A stretch of 5,349 bases of DNA from JBBDIO01 sp040880365 (GTDB lineage Bacteria > Chloroflexota > Anaerolineae > Caldilineales > Caldilineaceae). The stretch's first letter is position 1. Each line of letters starts with the position of its first letter. The stretch lies in contig JBBDIO010000129.1 in assembly GCA_040880365.1 (NCBI GenBank), positions 1 to 5,349 on the forward strand, in the 5' to 3' direction. The notes under the pieces were generated by a model. The model was not told the origin of the DNA. It saw only the letters and a program-made list of their open reading frames with translations, and did no database searches. Positions 1 to 5,349 of this stretch are shown here, in pieces. The position numbers and the translations under genes are program-made.

Positions 1-18
1 AGGATCCCGCGGGATCCT
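1..18. repeat. 18-base perfect palindrome downstream of the surface-protein stop
   Basis: AGGATCCCGCGGGATCCT equals its own reverse complement. As RNA it can fold into a 7-bp stem with a CGCG loop. It lies 38 bases past the surface-protein stop codon, where a terminator would be expected, but a U-run would fall outside the window. It could also be the edge of a longer palindrome. Confidence 0.5.
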
Positions 19-56
19 GGCCGTTTCGCGTGTTGCACAGTTTGCGCCGTGGATGT

Positions 57-83
57 TTAATCCCGCGTCGCGAACGGAACAAA
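57..83 (-). other. Hydrophobic C-terminal tail LFVPFATRD, candidate sorting or anchoring tail
   Basis: After the cupredoxin domain and an acidic Pro/Ala linker (DPNAPDAD) the protein ends LFVPFATRD. I recall many secreted Chloroflexota proteins ending in similar short [YIL][LV]P[LF]-type tails followed by one or two basic residues. This tail fits that look, but it has no LPXTG motif and no transmembrane helix. A role in sorting is inference. Confidence 0.4.
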
Positions 84-3000
84 GAGATCGGCGTCGGGCG
101 CATTGGGATCGATCACGGTGATCACTCCCGACATGCCCACACCGCCGGGCGCGCCGTGAGACTCGCAGTAATAGGGATAGACGCCCGGTGTCGTGAACGT
201 GTGGCTATAGGTGGTCCACTGACCGTTGAGCGTATTGCCAAAGCTGTCGTCTTCGGCGCGCACATTGTGGATGCCTTCCAGCCGCCGCCAGGTGACTGTC
301 TCGCCCACTTCGATGGTCAGTTCCTGGGGCGAGAAGAAGTCATTGCTGACTTCGATTTCATTCGACGGTTCACTGATGGTAATGGTGTGACTGTCGGTAA
401 CGTCGCCGTTCTCGTTTTCGGCGGTGACGGAAATATTCTTGACGCCCGTGGTGTCCCACGCATAGCTGACCTGGCTGGTGCCCTGTCCGCTGTCGGGTGT
501 GGGCGACCAGGTGTAGACGATGGGTTCCGTGGCGTTGGCGGGCGTGACCACTGCGGTGAATGTATAGGTCATATCCAGCTCGCCCGTGGTGGGGCCATTG
601 ATGCCTACCGCGTCGAGCGCGACCGTTGTGTCGGTGACACTGACCGTGTGGCTGGCGACTGCCGACCCGCCGCTGTTTTGGACAGTGAGTGAGATCGTCC
701 GGCTGCCTGCGCTCGACCATTCATACTGTGCATTGGCTGTGCCTTGCCCTTCGTTGGGCGCAGGCGACCACATATAGGTGATGGGCGACGTCGCGTTCAG
801 GGGCGATACGGTCCCCGTATAGGTGTAGAGCCGATCTACAACGACGTTGCCCGGCCCGGTAATCCCTGCTCCGGTGATGGCGGTCGATGTGGTGGCGACT
901 GTGATGGTCTGCGTCGCAACTGCCGACGCGCTGCCGCCCAGGTTAGATGCAGTCACCGAGATCATACGCGTGCCCGCAGTGTCGAAGCTGTAGACGGCGT
1001 CTGCCGTGTTCTGTCCGCTATCGGGTGCGGGCGACCAGGTATAGCTGATGGGCTGGCTGGCATTGGCGGGCGATACCGTCGCGGCATAGTTAGTGACCTG
1101 ATTCACCAATATATTGTCTGGCCCGTCGATGCTGACCCCCGTCACGCCCGGTGATTGGATGGTGACTGTGCGCGTGGCAACCGCAGAGCCGCCGACGTTG
1201 CTCGCCGTCACCTCGATCTCATTGGTGCCGGTTGTGGGCCAACTATAGGTAACCTGGCTGGTGCCCTGTCCGCTATCGGGTGCGGGCGACCAGGCATAGC
1301 TGACGGATTGGGTGGCGTCGCTAGGGCTGACCGTGGCGTCATAGGTATAGCTTTGGTTGGGTGTGCCGCTGCTGGGGCCGCTGATGCTTACGCCCGATAC
1401 GTCCACGACTTCGATGGTGATGATGTGGGTCGCGGTGACTGTGCCGCCCACATTTTGTGCCGTGCCGGTGATCATCTTGGTGCCCGGATCGGACCAGGCA
1501 TATTCCGCGACCGCGGTATTCTGTCCGCTGTCGGGAGCAGGCGCCCAGGTATAGCTGATGGGCGCGCTGGCGTCGGGCGGGCTGACTTGCATGGTGAACG
1601 CATAGGTCTGATTCACACCGCCGGTGAGCGGGCCGGTGATGGCGACTGCCGTCACGGAGATGGGCTGTGCGCCTATGGAGATGGTGCGCGAGGCGCTGGC
1701 ACTGCCCGCCGAATTCTGTGCAGTCACCGAGATCATCTCGGTGCCGGTCATGGGCCACATATAGGCTGCCTGATTGCCGGTTTGGCTGTCCGGCGCGGGC
1801 TCCCAGGTATAGGAGAGTGGGGTTTGTGCATTGGGCGGGCTGACCATAGCCGTATAGGTATAGGTCGCGCCGGCCAGCACGCTGCCGGGTCCGTCGATGC
1901 TTACGCTGCTGGGCGCAATGGCCGCATATTCGTCTGCGCCAATGTCAAAGTCCGCGCCCTGGGGTCGCAGATCGCCGTCGATGTCTTCGGCAATCCCCGC
2001 GTCTGTGCCTGCATCAATCGCGTCGGAATTGGACTGGATGTGATAATCGCGCCCGGCGGGGTCCACAAAGCTGGGATCGCCCTGGCTTTGTGGGCTGCCG
2101 ATCACCGAGCCTACGGTATCGGTGGTATTGCCATCGAAAAGCACATAGGTGGCGAGAACCGAGCCGGTTGCGCCCTGGTTGTGGATGCCCGCGGCATGGT
2201 TGGCAACGATGGTGTTGATGATCTCCATGTCTTCGCTGCCCACATGCATAATGCCCTGGGCCGGGGTGAGCGTTTCTGCCGCTACGGTCGTATGACTGAT
2301 GAAGCTGCGCGCGTTGATACCCACATAGATGCCTGCGCCGGTGCCTCCGCTGTCACTGGCGGCGCGGTTATCGCCCAGAATCGTGTTGGTGACAGTGACC
2401 ACCGCGCCCGTGCCGCTGGCCTGAATGCCGCCGCCCTGCCCGGTCTCATTGGGGAATGCACCGCCGCTGCCCTCATTGGCGATATTATCGAACAGGGTCG
2501 CGCCCTCTACGACCAGCGGTGTATGGCCCACACCCGACATGCGGATGCCGCCGCCCTGTCCTTGTCCGGCAATGTTGGTGGCCGCGATGTTACCGCGCAG
2601 GGTGCCGCCCAATACAGTGATTGCGGCGCGCCGCGCGTAGATGCCGCCACCCTGCCCATCTCCGGGGCCGGTGCCCGCTTTGGCAATGTTATCCAGCAGG
2701 CTGCTATTGGTGAGCGTGACGTAGATGCTGCCATCGGCGCTGCCGGGGTCGGCATAGATGCCGCCGCCGCGCGCATTCGATCCGCCGCTGGGGATATCGG
2801 CCCGGGCATTGGCCCAATTGTCTTCCAGCGTGCTGTTCATAATGTGGACATGCGCATCATTGCTGCCGGTGGTCACTGCGATGCCGCCGCCATTGCCGGC
2901 GTCGCCGCTGGCATTGTCGCCGGTAGCGCGATTGTCGGCAAAGAGAGTCGTGTAGATGTTGACGCGCGTGTCTTCGCTGGATCCGACGCGCAGCCCGCCG

Positions 3001-3887
3001 CCGATGCCGTTGCCGCCGCCTTCGGAATTGGCGGCAATGTTGCCCCGCACCTCGCTATCCCACATGGATAATACGGCTTGCCCGCTGCCGGTTTCGCCGG
3101 CGACATAGATGCCGCCGCCGGTGCCCGTGCCCGAAAATGTGCCGGCGCGGAAATTGCCCACATTGTTGATTACATGGGTGCGGGTGAGATAGGCTGCGCC
3201 GTCTACCACTGCCAACCCGCCGCCAAAGCCGGTGCCCGAGCTGCCGCTGGCAAGATTGTCTTCCAGATACAGGTCGGTGGCGTGGAGCGTGCTCGCGCGA
3301 TAGACGCCAATCCCGCCGCCAAAGCCGCCGCGTGTCACGCCGGCAAAGGCGGTATTGTCCTCGACGCGCACATTCTCGATATACAGCGTCGCGCCGTTAT
3401 CGACCAGGATGCCGCCACCAATGCGGTGAATGAGTATTGTGGGTGTATTATCGGAGGCATCGCCGCCGGTGACGCGCAGATCGCGCAGATGCACGGTGAT
3501 GCCTGGGCCGTCGATGGTGATGACGCGGCCATCGTTATTGCCGTTGATGGTGGTCGCCAACACGCCCTGGCCCTGGAGAATGACGCTGCGATTGATGGTA
3601 AGATTTTCGATGAAGCTGGTGGCAGCCAGCTCCACTGTGGTGCAGTTCACGTCGTCGAGCTGCGTCTGGATCGATGCCCCCCCTGCCACCTGGCAGACCT
3701 GTTCAGTCGCCGCCTGCGCCTGGCCCCAGCTGAACAAAATGAGCCACACCAGCGCCAGCAGCGCGCCGCACACATAGGCGCGGAGGTGTTTCTCCAAAGA
3801 CTCTGCAGGGTCCTGTCTAATCGCCCGCGCATACGCGACGGGTGATCGAGGTAGGGTTCTCTGCTCGTTGTTGCTCCAATGCTGCAT
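57..3887 (-). CDS. Secreted beta-helix / six Ig-like repeat / cupredoxin surface protein
   Basis: Predicted exported protein of 1276 residues (numbering from the ATG at 3887); I recognise the domains but not a named gene. Residues 38-59 are a hydrophobic signal segment ending in AQA-A, after a long 37-residue N-region. Residues about 61-633 form a right-handed parallel beta-helix with eleven GGG[IL]/GAGI coils, closed by a FVDP..DYHI, AIDAGTDAG and DIGADE cap near 604-654. Six Ig/PKD-like domains follow at 661-740, 748-827, 833-912, 918-999, 1007-1087 and 1094-1173. Residues 1176-1260 are a plastocyanin-like domain with ligands His1207, Cys1241, His1244 and Met1252. The chain ends in LFVPFATRD. 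I see no pectate-lyase-type catalytic site. It is probably a surface or extracellular binding/redox protein. The start is uncertain: GTG at 3968 (1303 residues) and TTG at 3914 are alternatives, but only the ATG has AAGGAG 11 bases upstream. It appears monocistronic. Confidence 0.93.
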   Translation of the reverse strand: MQHWSNNEQRTLPRSPVAYARAIRQDPAESLEKHLRAYVCGALLALVWLILFSWGQAQAATEQVCQVAGGASIQTQLDDVNCTTVELAATSFIENLTINRSVILQGQGVLATTINGNNDGRVITIDGPGITVHLRDLRVTGGDASDNTPTILIHRIGGGILVDNGATLYIENVRVEDNTAFAGVTRGGFGGGIGVYRASTLHATDLYLEDNLASGSSGTGFGGGLAVVDGAAYLTRTHVINNVGNFRAGTFSGTGTGGGIYVAGETGSGQAVLSMWDSEVRGNIAANSEGGGNGIGGGLRVGSSEDTRVNIYTTLFADNRATGDNASGDAGNGGGIAVTTGSNDAHVHIMNSTLEDNWANARADIPSGGSNARGGGIYADPGSADGSIYVTLTNSSLLDNIAKAGTGPGDGQGGGIYARRAAITVLGGTLRGNIAATNIAGQGQGGGIRMSGVGHTPLVVEGATLFDNIANEGSGGAFPNETGQGGGIQASGTGAVVTVTNTILGDNRAASDSGGTGAGIYVGINARSFISHTTVAAETLTPAQGIMHVGSEDMEIINTIVANHAAGIHNQGATGSVLATYVLFDGNTTDTVGSVIGSPQSQGDPSFVDPAGRDYHIQSNSDAIDAGTDAGIAEDIDGDLRPQGADFDIGADEYAAIAPSSVSIDGPGSVLAGATYTYTAMVSPPNAQTPLSYTWEPAPDSQTGNQAAYMWPMTGTEMISVTAQNSAGSASASRTISIGAQPISVTAVAITGPLTGGVNQTYAFTMQVSPPDASAPISYTWAPAPDSGQNTAVAEYAWSDPGTKMITGTAQNVGGTVTATHIITIEVVDVSGVSISGPSSGTPNQSYTYDATVSPSDATQSVSYAWSPAPDSGQGTSQVTYSWPTTGTNEIEVTASNVGGSAVATRTVTIQSPGVTGVSIDGPDNILVNQVTNYAATVSPANASQPISYTWSPAPDSGQNTADAVYSFDTAGTRMISVTASNLGGSASAVATQTITVATTSTAITGAGITGPGNVVVDRLYTYTGTVSPLNATSPITYMWSPAPNEGQGTANAQYEWSSAGSRTISLTVQNSGGSAVASHTVSVTDTTVALDAVGINGPTTGELDMTYTFTAVVTPANATEPIVYTWSPTPDSGQGTSQVSYAWDTTGVKNISVTAENENGDVTDSHTITISEPSNEIEVSNDFFSPQELTIEVGETVTWRRLEGIHNVRAEDDSFGNTLNGQWTTYSHTFTTPGVYPYYCESHGAPGGVGMSGVITVIDPNAPDADLFVPFATRD
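108..362 (-). other. Plastocyanin-like (type-1 copper) domain of the surface protein
   Basis: Residues 1176-1260 match the cupredoxin fold: FSPQELTIEVGETVTW, a His in EGIHNV, HTFTTPGVYPYYC and ESHGAPGGVGM, then a closing strand GVITVID. The expected copper ligands are all present: His1207, Cys1241 (codon 165-167), His1244 and Met1252. The ligand loop is C-x2-H-x7-M, longer between His and Met than the C-x2-H-x4-M of classical plastocyanin. Known relatives shuttle single electrons or bind copper. Whether this copy does either is inference. Confidence 0.88.
369..1907 (-). repeat. Six tandem Ig/PKD-like domain repeats, about 257 bp each
   Basis: Six units of about 86 residues span 1668-1907, 1407-1646, 1152-1391, 891-1136, 627-869 and 369-608. 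The consensus is V.I.GP....N..YTYTATVSP..A..PISYTWSPAPDSGQGT, then Y.W...GT..I.VTA.N.GGS....T.TI. The conserved Trp, the G-T-I-V strand and the N-x-GG turn are as expected for PKD/Ig-like beta-sandwiches, which usually act as stalks or adhesive spacers. Repetition also shows in the DNA: 1011-1039 and 1266-1294 are identical over 29 bases, and 469-491 and 1252-1274 over 23 bases. Confidence 0.9.
2289..3419 (-). repeat. Beta-helix coil array: eleven GGG[IL]/GAGI ... DN coils
   Basis: Within the surface protein, GGG[IL] starts at residues 157, 190, 222, 257, 296, 333, 374, 413, 445 and 485, with a final GAGI at 517, a spacing of 32-41 residues. Most coils also carry a [LF]x[DG]N turn about 10-20 residues later (VEDNTA, LEDNLA, FADNRA, LEDNWA, LLDNIA, LRGNIA, FDNIAN, LGDNRA). 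On the plus strand the motif appears as recurring ATGCCGCCGCC. The pattern of a glycine-rich turn plus an Asn ladder fits a right-handed parallel beta-helix. A period of about 36 suggests that each unit covers more than one rung. Confidence 0.85.
3711..3887 (-). other. N-terminal extension and signal peptide of the surface protein
   Basis: The first 37 residues are polar and charged, ending in EKHLRAYV. A hydrophobic stretch (CGALLALVWLILFSWG) follows, then AQA-A, a good type I signal peptidase site. There is no lipobox cysteine at the cleavage point and no twin-arginine motif, so Sec export of a non-lipoprotein is expected. The extension is longer than a normal n-region. An in-frame TTG just before EKHLRAYV would give a signal peptide of usual length, but it has only a weak ribosome binding site. 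Confidence 0.75.
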
Positions 3888-3898
3888 AAGGCTTTCTT

Positions 3899-3904
3899 CT
3901 CCTT
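3899..3904 (-). promoter_or_regulatory. Shine-Dalgarno site for the surface protein (AAGGAG)
   Basis: The minus strand reads AAGGAG, 11 bases upstream of the ATG at 3887, within a purine-rich run. This decides my choice of start. The GTG at 3968 has no comparable site. A GGAGG at 3919-3923 lies 4 bases before an in-frame TTG at 3914, so that TTG is the nearest rival. Confidence 0.6.
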
Positions 3905-3983
3905 GTTCTCCCAAAAATCCTCCACAAACACATACGGTCTCCGACCCAAGCCTACCCTGTCTGCTCACCTCGCATACGGTATT

Positions 3984-4009
3984 CGCGTGACGGGTGGGCA
4001 GGTCACGCG
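3984..4009. promoter_or_regulatory. Inverted repeat CGCGTGAC-N10-GTCACGCG, candidate operator
   Basis: Perfect 8-bp arms (3984-3991 and 4002-4009) are separated by 10 bases, giving half-site centres 18 bases apart. It lies 97-122 bases upstream of the ATG at 3887 and downstream of the A/T-rich segment. It could be a dimeric regulator site or a 5' leader hairpin. It does not match the CRP/FNR spacing (TGTGA-N6-TCACA). No regulator gene is in the window to pair with it. Confidence 0.4.
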
Positions 4010-4112
4010 GGATTCAGACGAGGGGACAATTCGTATGATGCGCATTTTTAGCATATCATCCTGCGCAAAAAAGGAAAAGAGCGACAAAAGTGCAGGATTA
4101 TGCCAGTAGGCG
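4010..4112 (-). promoter_or_regulatory. Probable promoter region of the surface-protein gene
   Basis: This stretch is clearly richer in A/T than the coding DNA and sits just past the catalase terminator, so the surface-protein promoter is expected here. The minus strand contains TATGCT and TAAAAAT near 4047-4057, but neither has a good -35 element at 16-18 bases; a TTGTCG lies about 26 bases upstream of TATGCT. I therefore call a region only, not exact -35 and -10 boxes. Sigma-factor preferences of the host are unknown. Confidence 0.3.
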
Positions 4113-4159
4113 ATCCAAAAAGGTGCCGGTCTCACATCGAGACTGGCACCTTTTTGGAT
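4113..4159 (-). terminator. Intrinsic terminator of the catalase gene, possibly bidirectional
   Basis: Two 21-base arms (4113-4133 and 4139-4159) are reverse complements except for one position (4128/4144), around a 5-base loop. The inner stem is GC-rich (GGTGCC with GGCACC) and flanked by A5/T5, so a transcript from either strand reads a GC stem followed by U5. It starts 56 bases after the catalase stop codon. The single odd pair is G-U in plus-strand RNA but a C-A mismatch in minus-strand RNA. No convincing gene enters from the left on the plus strand, so its main job is likely to end the catalase transcript and insulate the downstream gene. Confidence 0.88.
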
Positions 4160-4183
4160 GGATTATTATGCGCCTGCGCGTCT

Positions 4184-4225
4184 GGTTAGTCTGCCACAGG
4201 TTAGCTGCGGCGGGTTAATCTGCGG
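4184..4225. repeat. Three degenerate ~14-base tandem copies at the catalase 3' end
   Basis: GGTTA[GA][T]CTGC(GGC) occurs at 4184-4194, 4199-4211 and 4213-4225. The third copy contains the catalase stop codon, and each copy carries TTA, which reads TAA on the minus strand. It looks like slippage around the end of the gene. No function is evident. Confidence 0.4.
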
Positions 4226-5349
4226 CGACGGATGCGCCCTGAGGCACGCGGTCGTTGTCGGCGTCGTAGGTGCCCTCGGCAGTGGCGGCAATCAAGTCGC
4301 GCAGCGAAAGCGCCGACCAGGCGTCCAGGTCTACATCCACGCCCAAACCTTGGGCGATGCGGCGGCCATAGTCGGCATCGGCGCGGTAGAAGTGCACCAG
4401 TTGGCGGGTCTGGATGCGGCGCGGAACCGGCATCATGCCGCCCACGATGTTTTCGATCAGGCGGGCCTGGGCATCGGGCGCGAGCAGCCGATAGAGATCG
4501 CCGGTCTGGGTGTAATCGTCGTTACCCGCGCGGTGATCATAGCGGTCGCCGTGACCATCCACGGGAAAAGCCGGTTCGCGATAGGCAGGGTCTTCGGTCG
4601 GCCCGCCAAAGCTGTTCGGTTCATAGTTGACGGTGCCGCCATAGTTGCCGTCAAAGCGCATGGCGCCGTCGCGGTTATAGGTGTTCACCTCGGCTTTGGG
4701 CTGGTTGACCGGCAGCGACTGGTAATTCACGCCCAGGCGATAGCGATGGGCATCGGTATAGGAAAGGATGCGCGCCTGGAGCATCTTGTCGGGCGAAAAG
4801 CCAATGCCCTGGACTACATGGGCGGGGCAGAACGCGGCTTGTTCCACTTCGGCATGATAGTTTTCGGGGTTGCGGTTCAATTCCATCTCGCCCACTTCGA
4901 TCAGAGGATAGTCGCCCTGGGGCCAGACTTTGGTCAGATCGAAGGGGTTGAAGGGGAGATTGTCGGCTTCGGCCTGGGTCATAATCTGGACGCAGACCTG
5001 CCACTTGGGATAGTTGCCCTGTTCGATGGATTCAAACAGATCTTCGGTGGCGTGGTCGGGGCTGGAACCGGCCAGCTGCACGGCTTCGTCGGCGGTCAGA
5101 TTTTCGATGCCCTGTACCGTCTTGAAGTGGAATTTGATCCAGACGCGTTCGCCCTGTGCGTCGATAAAGCTGAACGTATGGCTGGAAAAACCGTGCATGT
5201 GGCGATAGCTCTTGGGCGTGCCGCGGTCGCTAAACAGAATGGTGACCTGGTGCAGCGATTCGGGCGAAAGCGACCAGAAATCCCACTTCATCCACGGCGG
5301 CTTGAGATTGGTCTGGGGTTCGCGTTTTTGCGTGTGGATAAAATCGCCA
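4215..5349 (-). CDS. katA: Heme catalase, small-subunit (clade 3-like), 5' part outside window
   Basis: Catalase converts hydrogen peroxide to water and oxygen with a heme b cofactor. The open frame runs off the right edge, leaving 377 residues; the missing N-terminal part, roughly a hundred or more residues, would hold the distal His and Asn, so these cannot be checked. The visible part opens with GDFIHTQKREPQTN and continues with WDFWSLSPESLHQV, FSDRG, RHMHGFSSHTF, KFHFKT, FNPFDLTKVWP, DYPLIEVG, LNRNPENY and GFSPDKML, all catalase-core signatures. The proximal heme motif is RILSYTDAH; its Tyr codon is at 4758-4760 and its Arg four residues earlier. The family pattern normally has Phe where this has Leu. 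The last ~100 residues (GDLYRLL to DADYGRRIAQGLG) match the catalase-related domain. The chain stops soon after it, which fits a small-subunit rather than a large-subunit KatE enzyme. The symbol katA is by similarity only. The protein is expected to be cytoplasmic. The TAA stop at 4215-4217 is followed by a terminator. Confidence 0.96.
   Translation of the reverse strand, partial: GDFIHTQKREPQTNLKPPWMKWDFWSLSPESLHQVTILFSDRGTPKSYRHMHGFSSHTFSFIDAQGERVWIKFHFKTVQGIENLTADEAVQLAGSSPDHATEDLFESIEQGNYPKWQVCVQIMTQAEADNLPFNPFDLTKVWPQGDYPLIEVGEMELNRNPENYHAEVEQAAFCPAHVVQGIGFSPDKMLQARILSYTDAHRYRLGVNYQSLPVNQPKAEVNTYNRDGAMRFDGNYGGTVNYEPNSFGGPTEDPAYREPAFPVDGHGDRYDHRAGNDDYTQTGDLYRLLAPDAQARLIENIVGGMMPVPRRIQTRQLVHFYRADADYGRRIAQGLGVDVDLDAWSALSLRDLIAATAEGTYDADNDRVPQGASVAAD

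Noticed and set aside
107..127. Cluster of GATC/TGATCAC near-palindromes
   Set aside because: It lies inside codons for the last cupredoxin strand (VITVIDPN); it is imperfect and most simply coincidental.
30..692. A 220-codon plus-strand open frame near the left edge
   Set aside because: It lies opposite the cupredoxin and last Ig repeat, has no ribosome binding site that I can see, and no domain signature.
1155..3071. A 638-codon plus-strand open frame antisense to the beta-helix and Ig repeats
   Set aside because: Its translation is rich in Ala, Gly, Arg and Asp with no recognisable domain, and it mirrors the repeats of the well-supported minus-strand protein. Long antisense frames are common over GC-rich repetitive coding DNA.
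2400..3130. Recurring ATGCCGCCGCC on the plus strand resembling a DNA repeat or CRISPR-like array
   Set aside because: The spacing is that of GGGI codons in the beta-helix coils, and the intervening sequence is coding. The protein repeat explains it fully.
3078..3845. A 255-codon plus-strand open frame opposite the N-terminal beta-helix
   Set aside because: It is a low-complexity Ala/Gly-rich translation fully antisense to a supported coding region.
3931..3980. Direct repeat CATACGGT at 3931-3938 and 3973-3980
   Set aside because: It is only 8 bases with two copies 42 bases apart, too short to separate from chance in this gap.
3879..4109. A 76-codon plus-strand frame across the intergenic gap
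   Set aside because: There is no Shine-Dalgarno sequence before its ATG, it has no recognisable motif, and it overlaps the start of the surface-protein gene and the likely promoter region.
4232..4630. A 132-codon plus-strand Arg-rich frame opposite the catalase
   Set aside because: It is antisense to an unmistakable catalase domain, and its Arg/Pro/Gly-rich composition is typical of a shadow frame in GC-rich DNA.

Overview
The window looks like chromosomal DNA from a GC-rich free-living bacterium. I lean towards the phylum Chloroflexota (Anaerolineae/Caldilineae-like). This rests on the style of the secreted protein: Ig/PKD-like repeats of the type GP..G....YTYTATVSP..A..PISYTWSPAPDSGQGT, a plastocyanin-like module with YYCESHGAPGGVGM, and a hydrophobic C-terminal tail (LFVPFATRD) resembling the YLPLV-type tails I remember from that phylum. 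This is recall and inference, not a search result.

There are two real genes, both on the minus strand, so transcription runs from right to left. At the right edge (4215-5349) is the C-terminal three quarters of a heme catalase; its N-terminus lies outside the window. A 327-base gap (3888-4214) follows. It holds a strong stem-loop terminator for the catalase (4113-4159), a small degenerate tandem repeat at the catalase stop codon, an A/T-rich stretch that may contain the next promoter, and a perfect 8-bp inverted repeat (3984-4009) that could be an operator.

The rest (57-3887) is one gene for a secreted protein of about 1276 residues. In order it has a signal peptide with a long N-terminal extension, a right-handed parallel beta-helix with eleven GGG[IL]/GAGI coils, six tandem Ig/PKD-like domains of about 86 residues, a cupredoxin domain with a full type-1 copper ligand set, and a short hydrophobic tail. 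Beyond its stop codon the window begins with an 18-base perfect palindrome (1-18), possibly part of a terminator whose remainder is outside the window.

The terminator and the wide gap argue that the catalase and the surface protein are separate transcription units. A shared role, such as handling of peroxide or copper-linked redox stress, is only speculation. I see no RNA genes, insertion sequences, CRISPR arrays or phage genes. The most unusual item is the single-chain combination of beta-helix, Ig stalk and blue-copper domain. I do not see a multi-gene system that I could defend as new.
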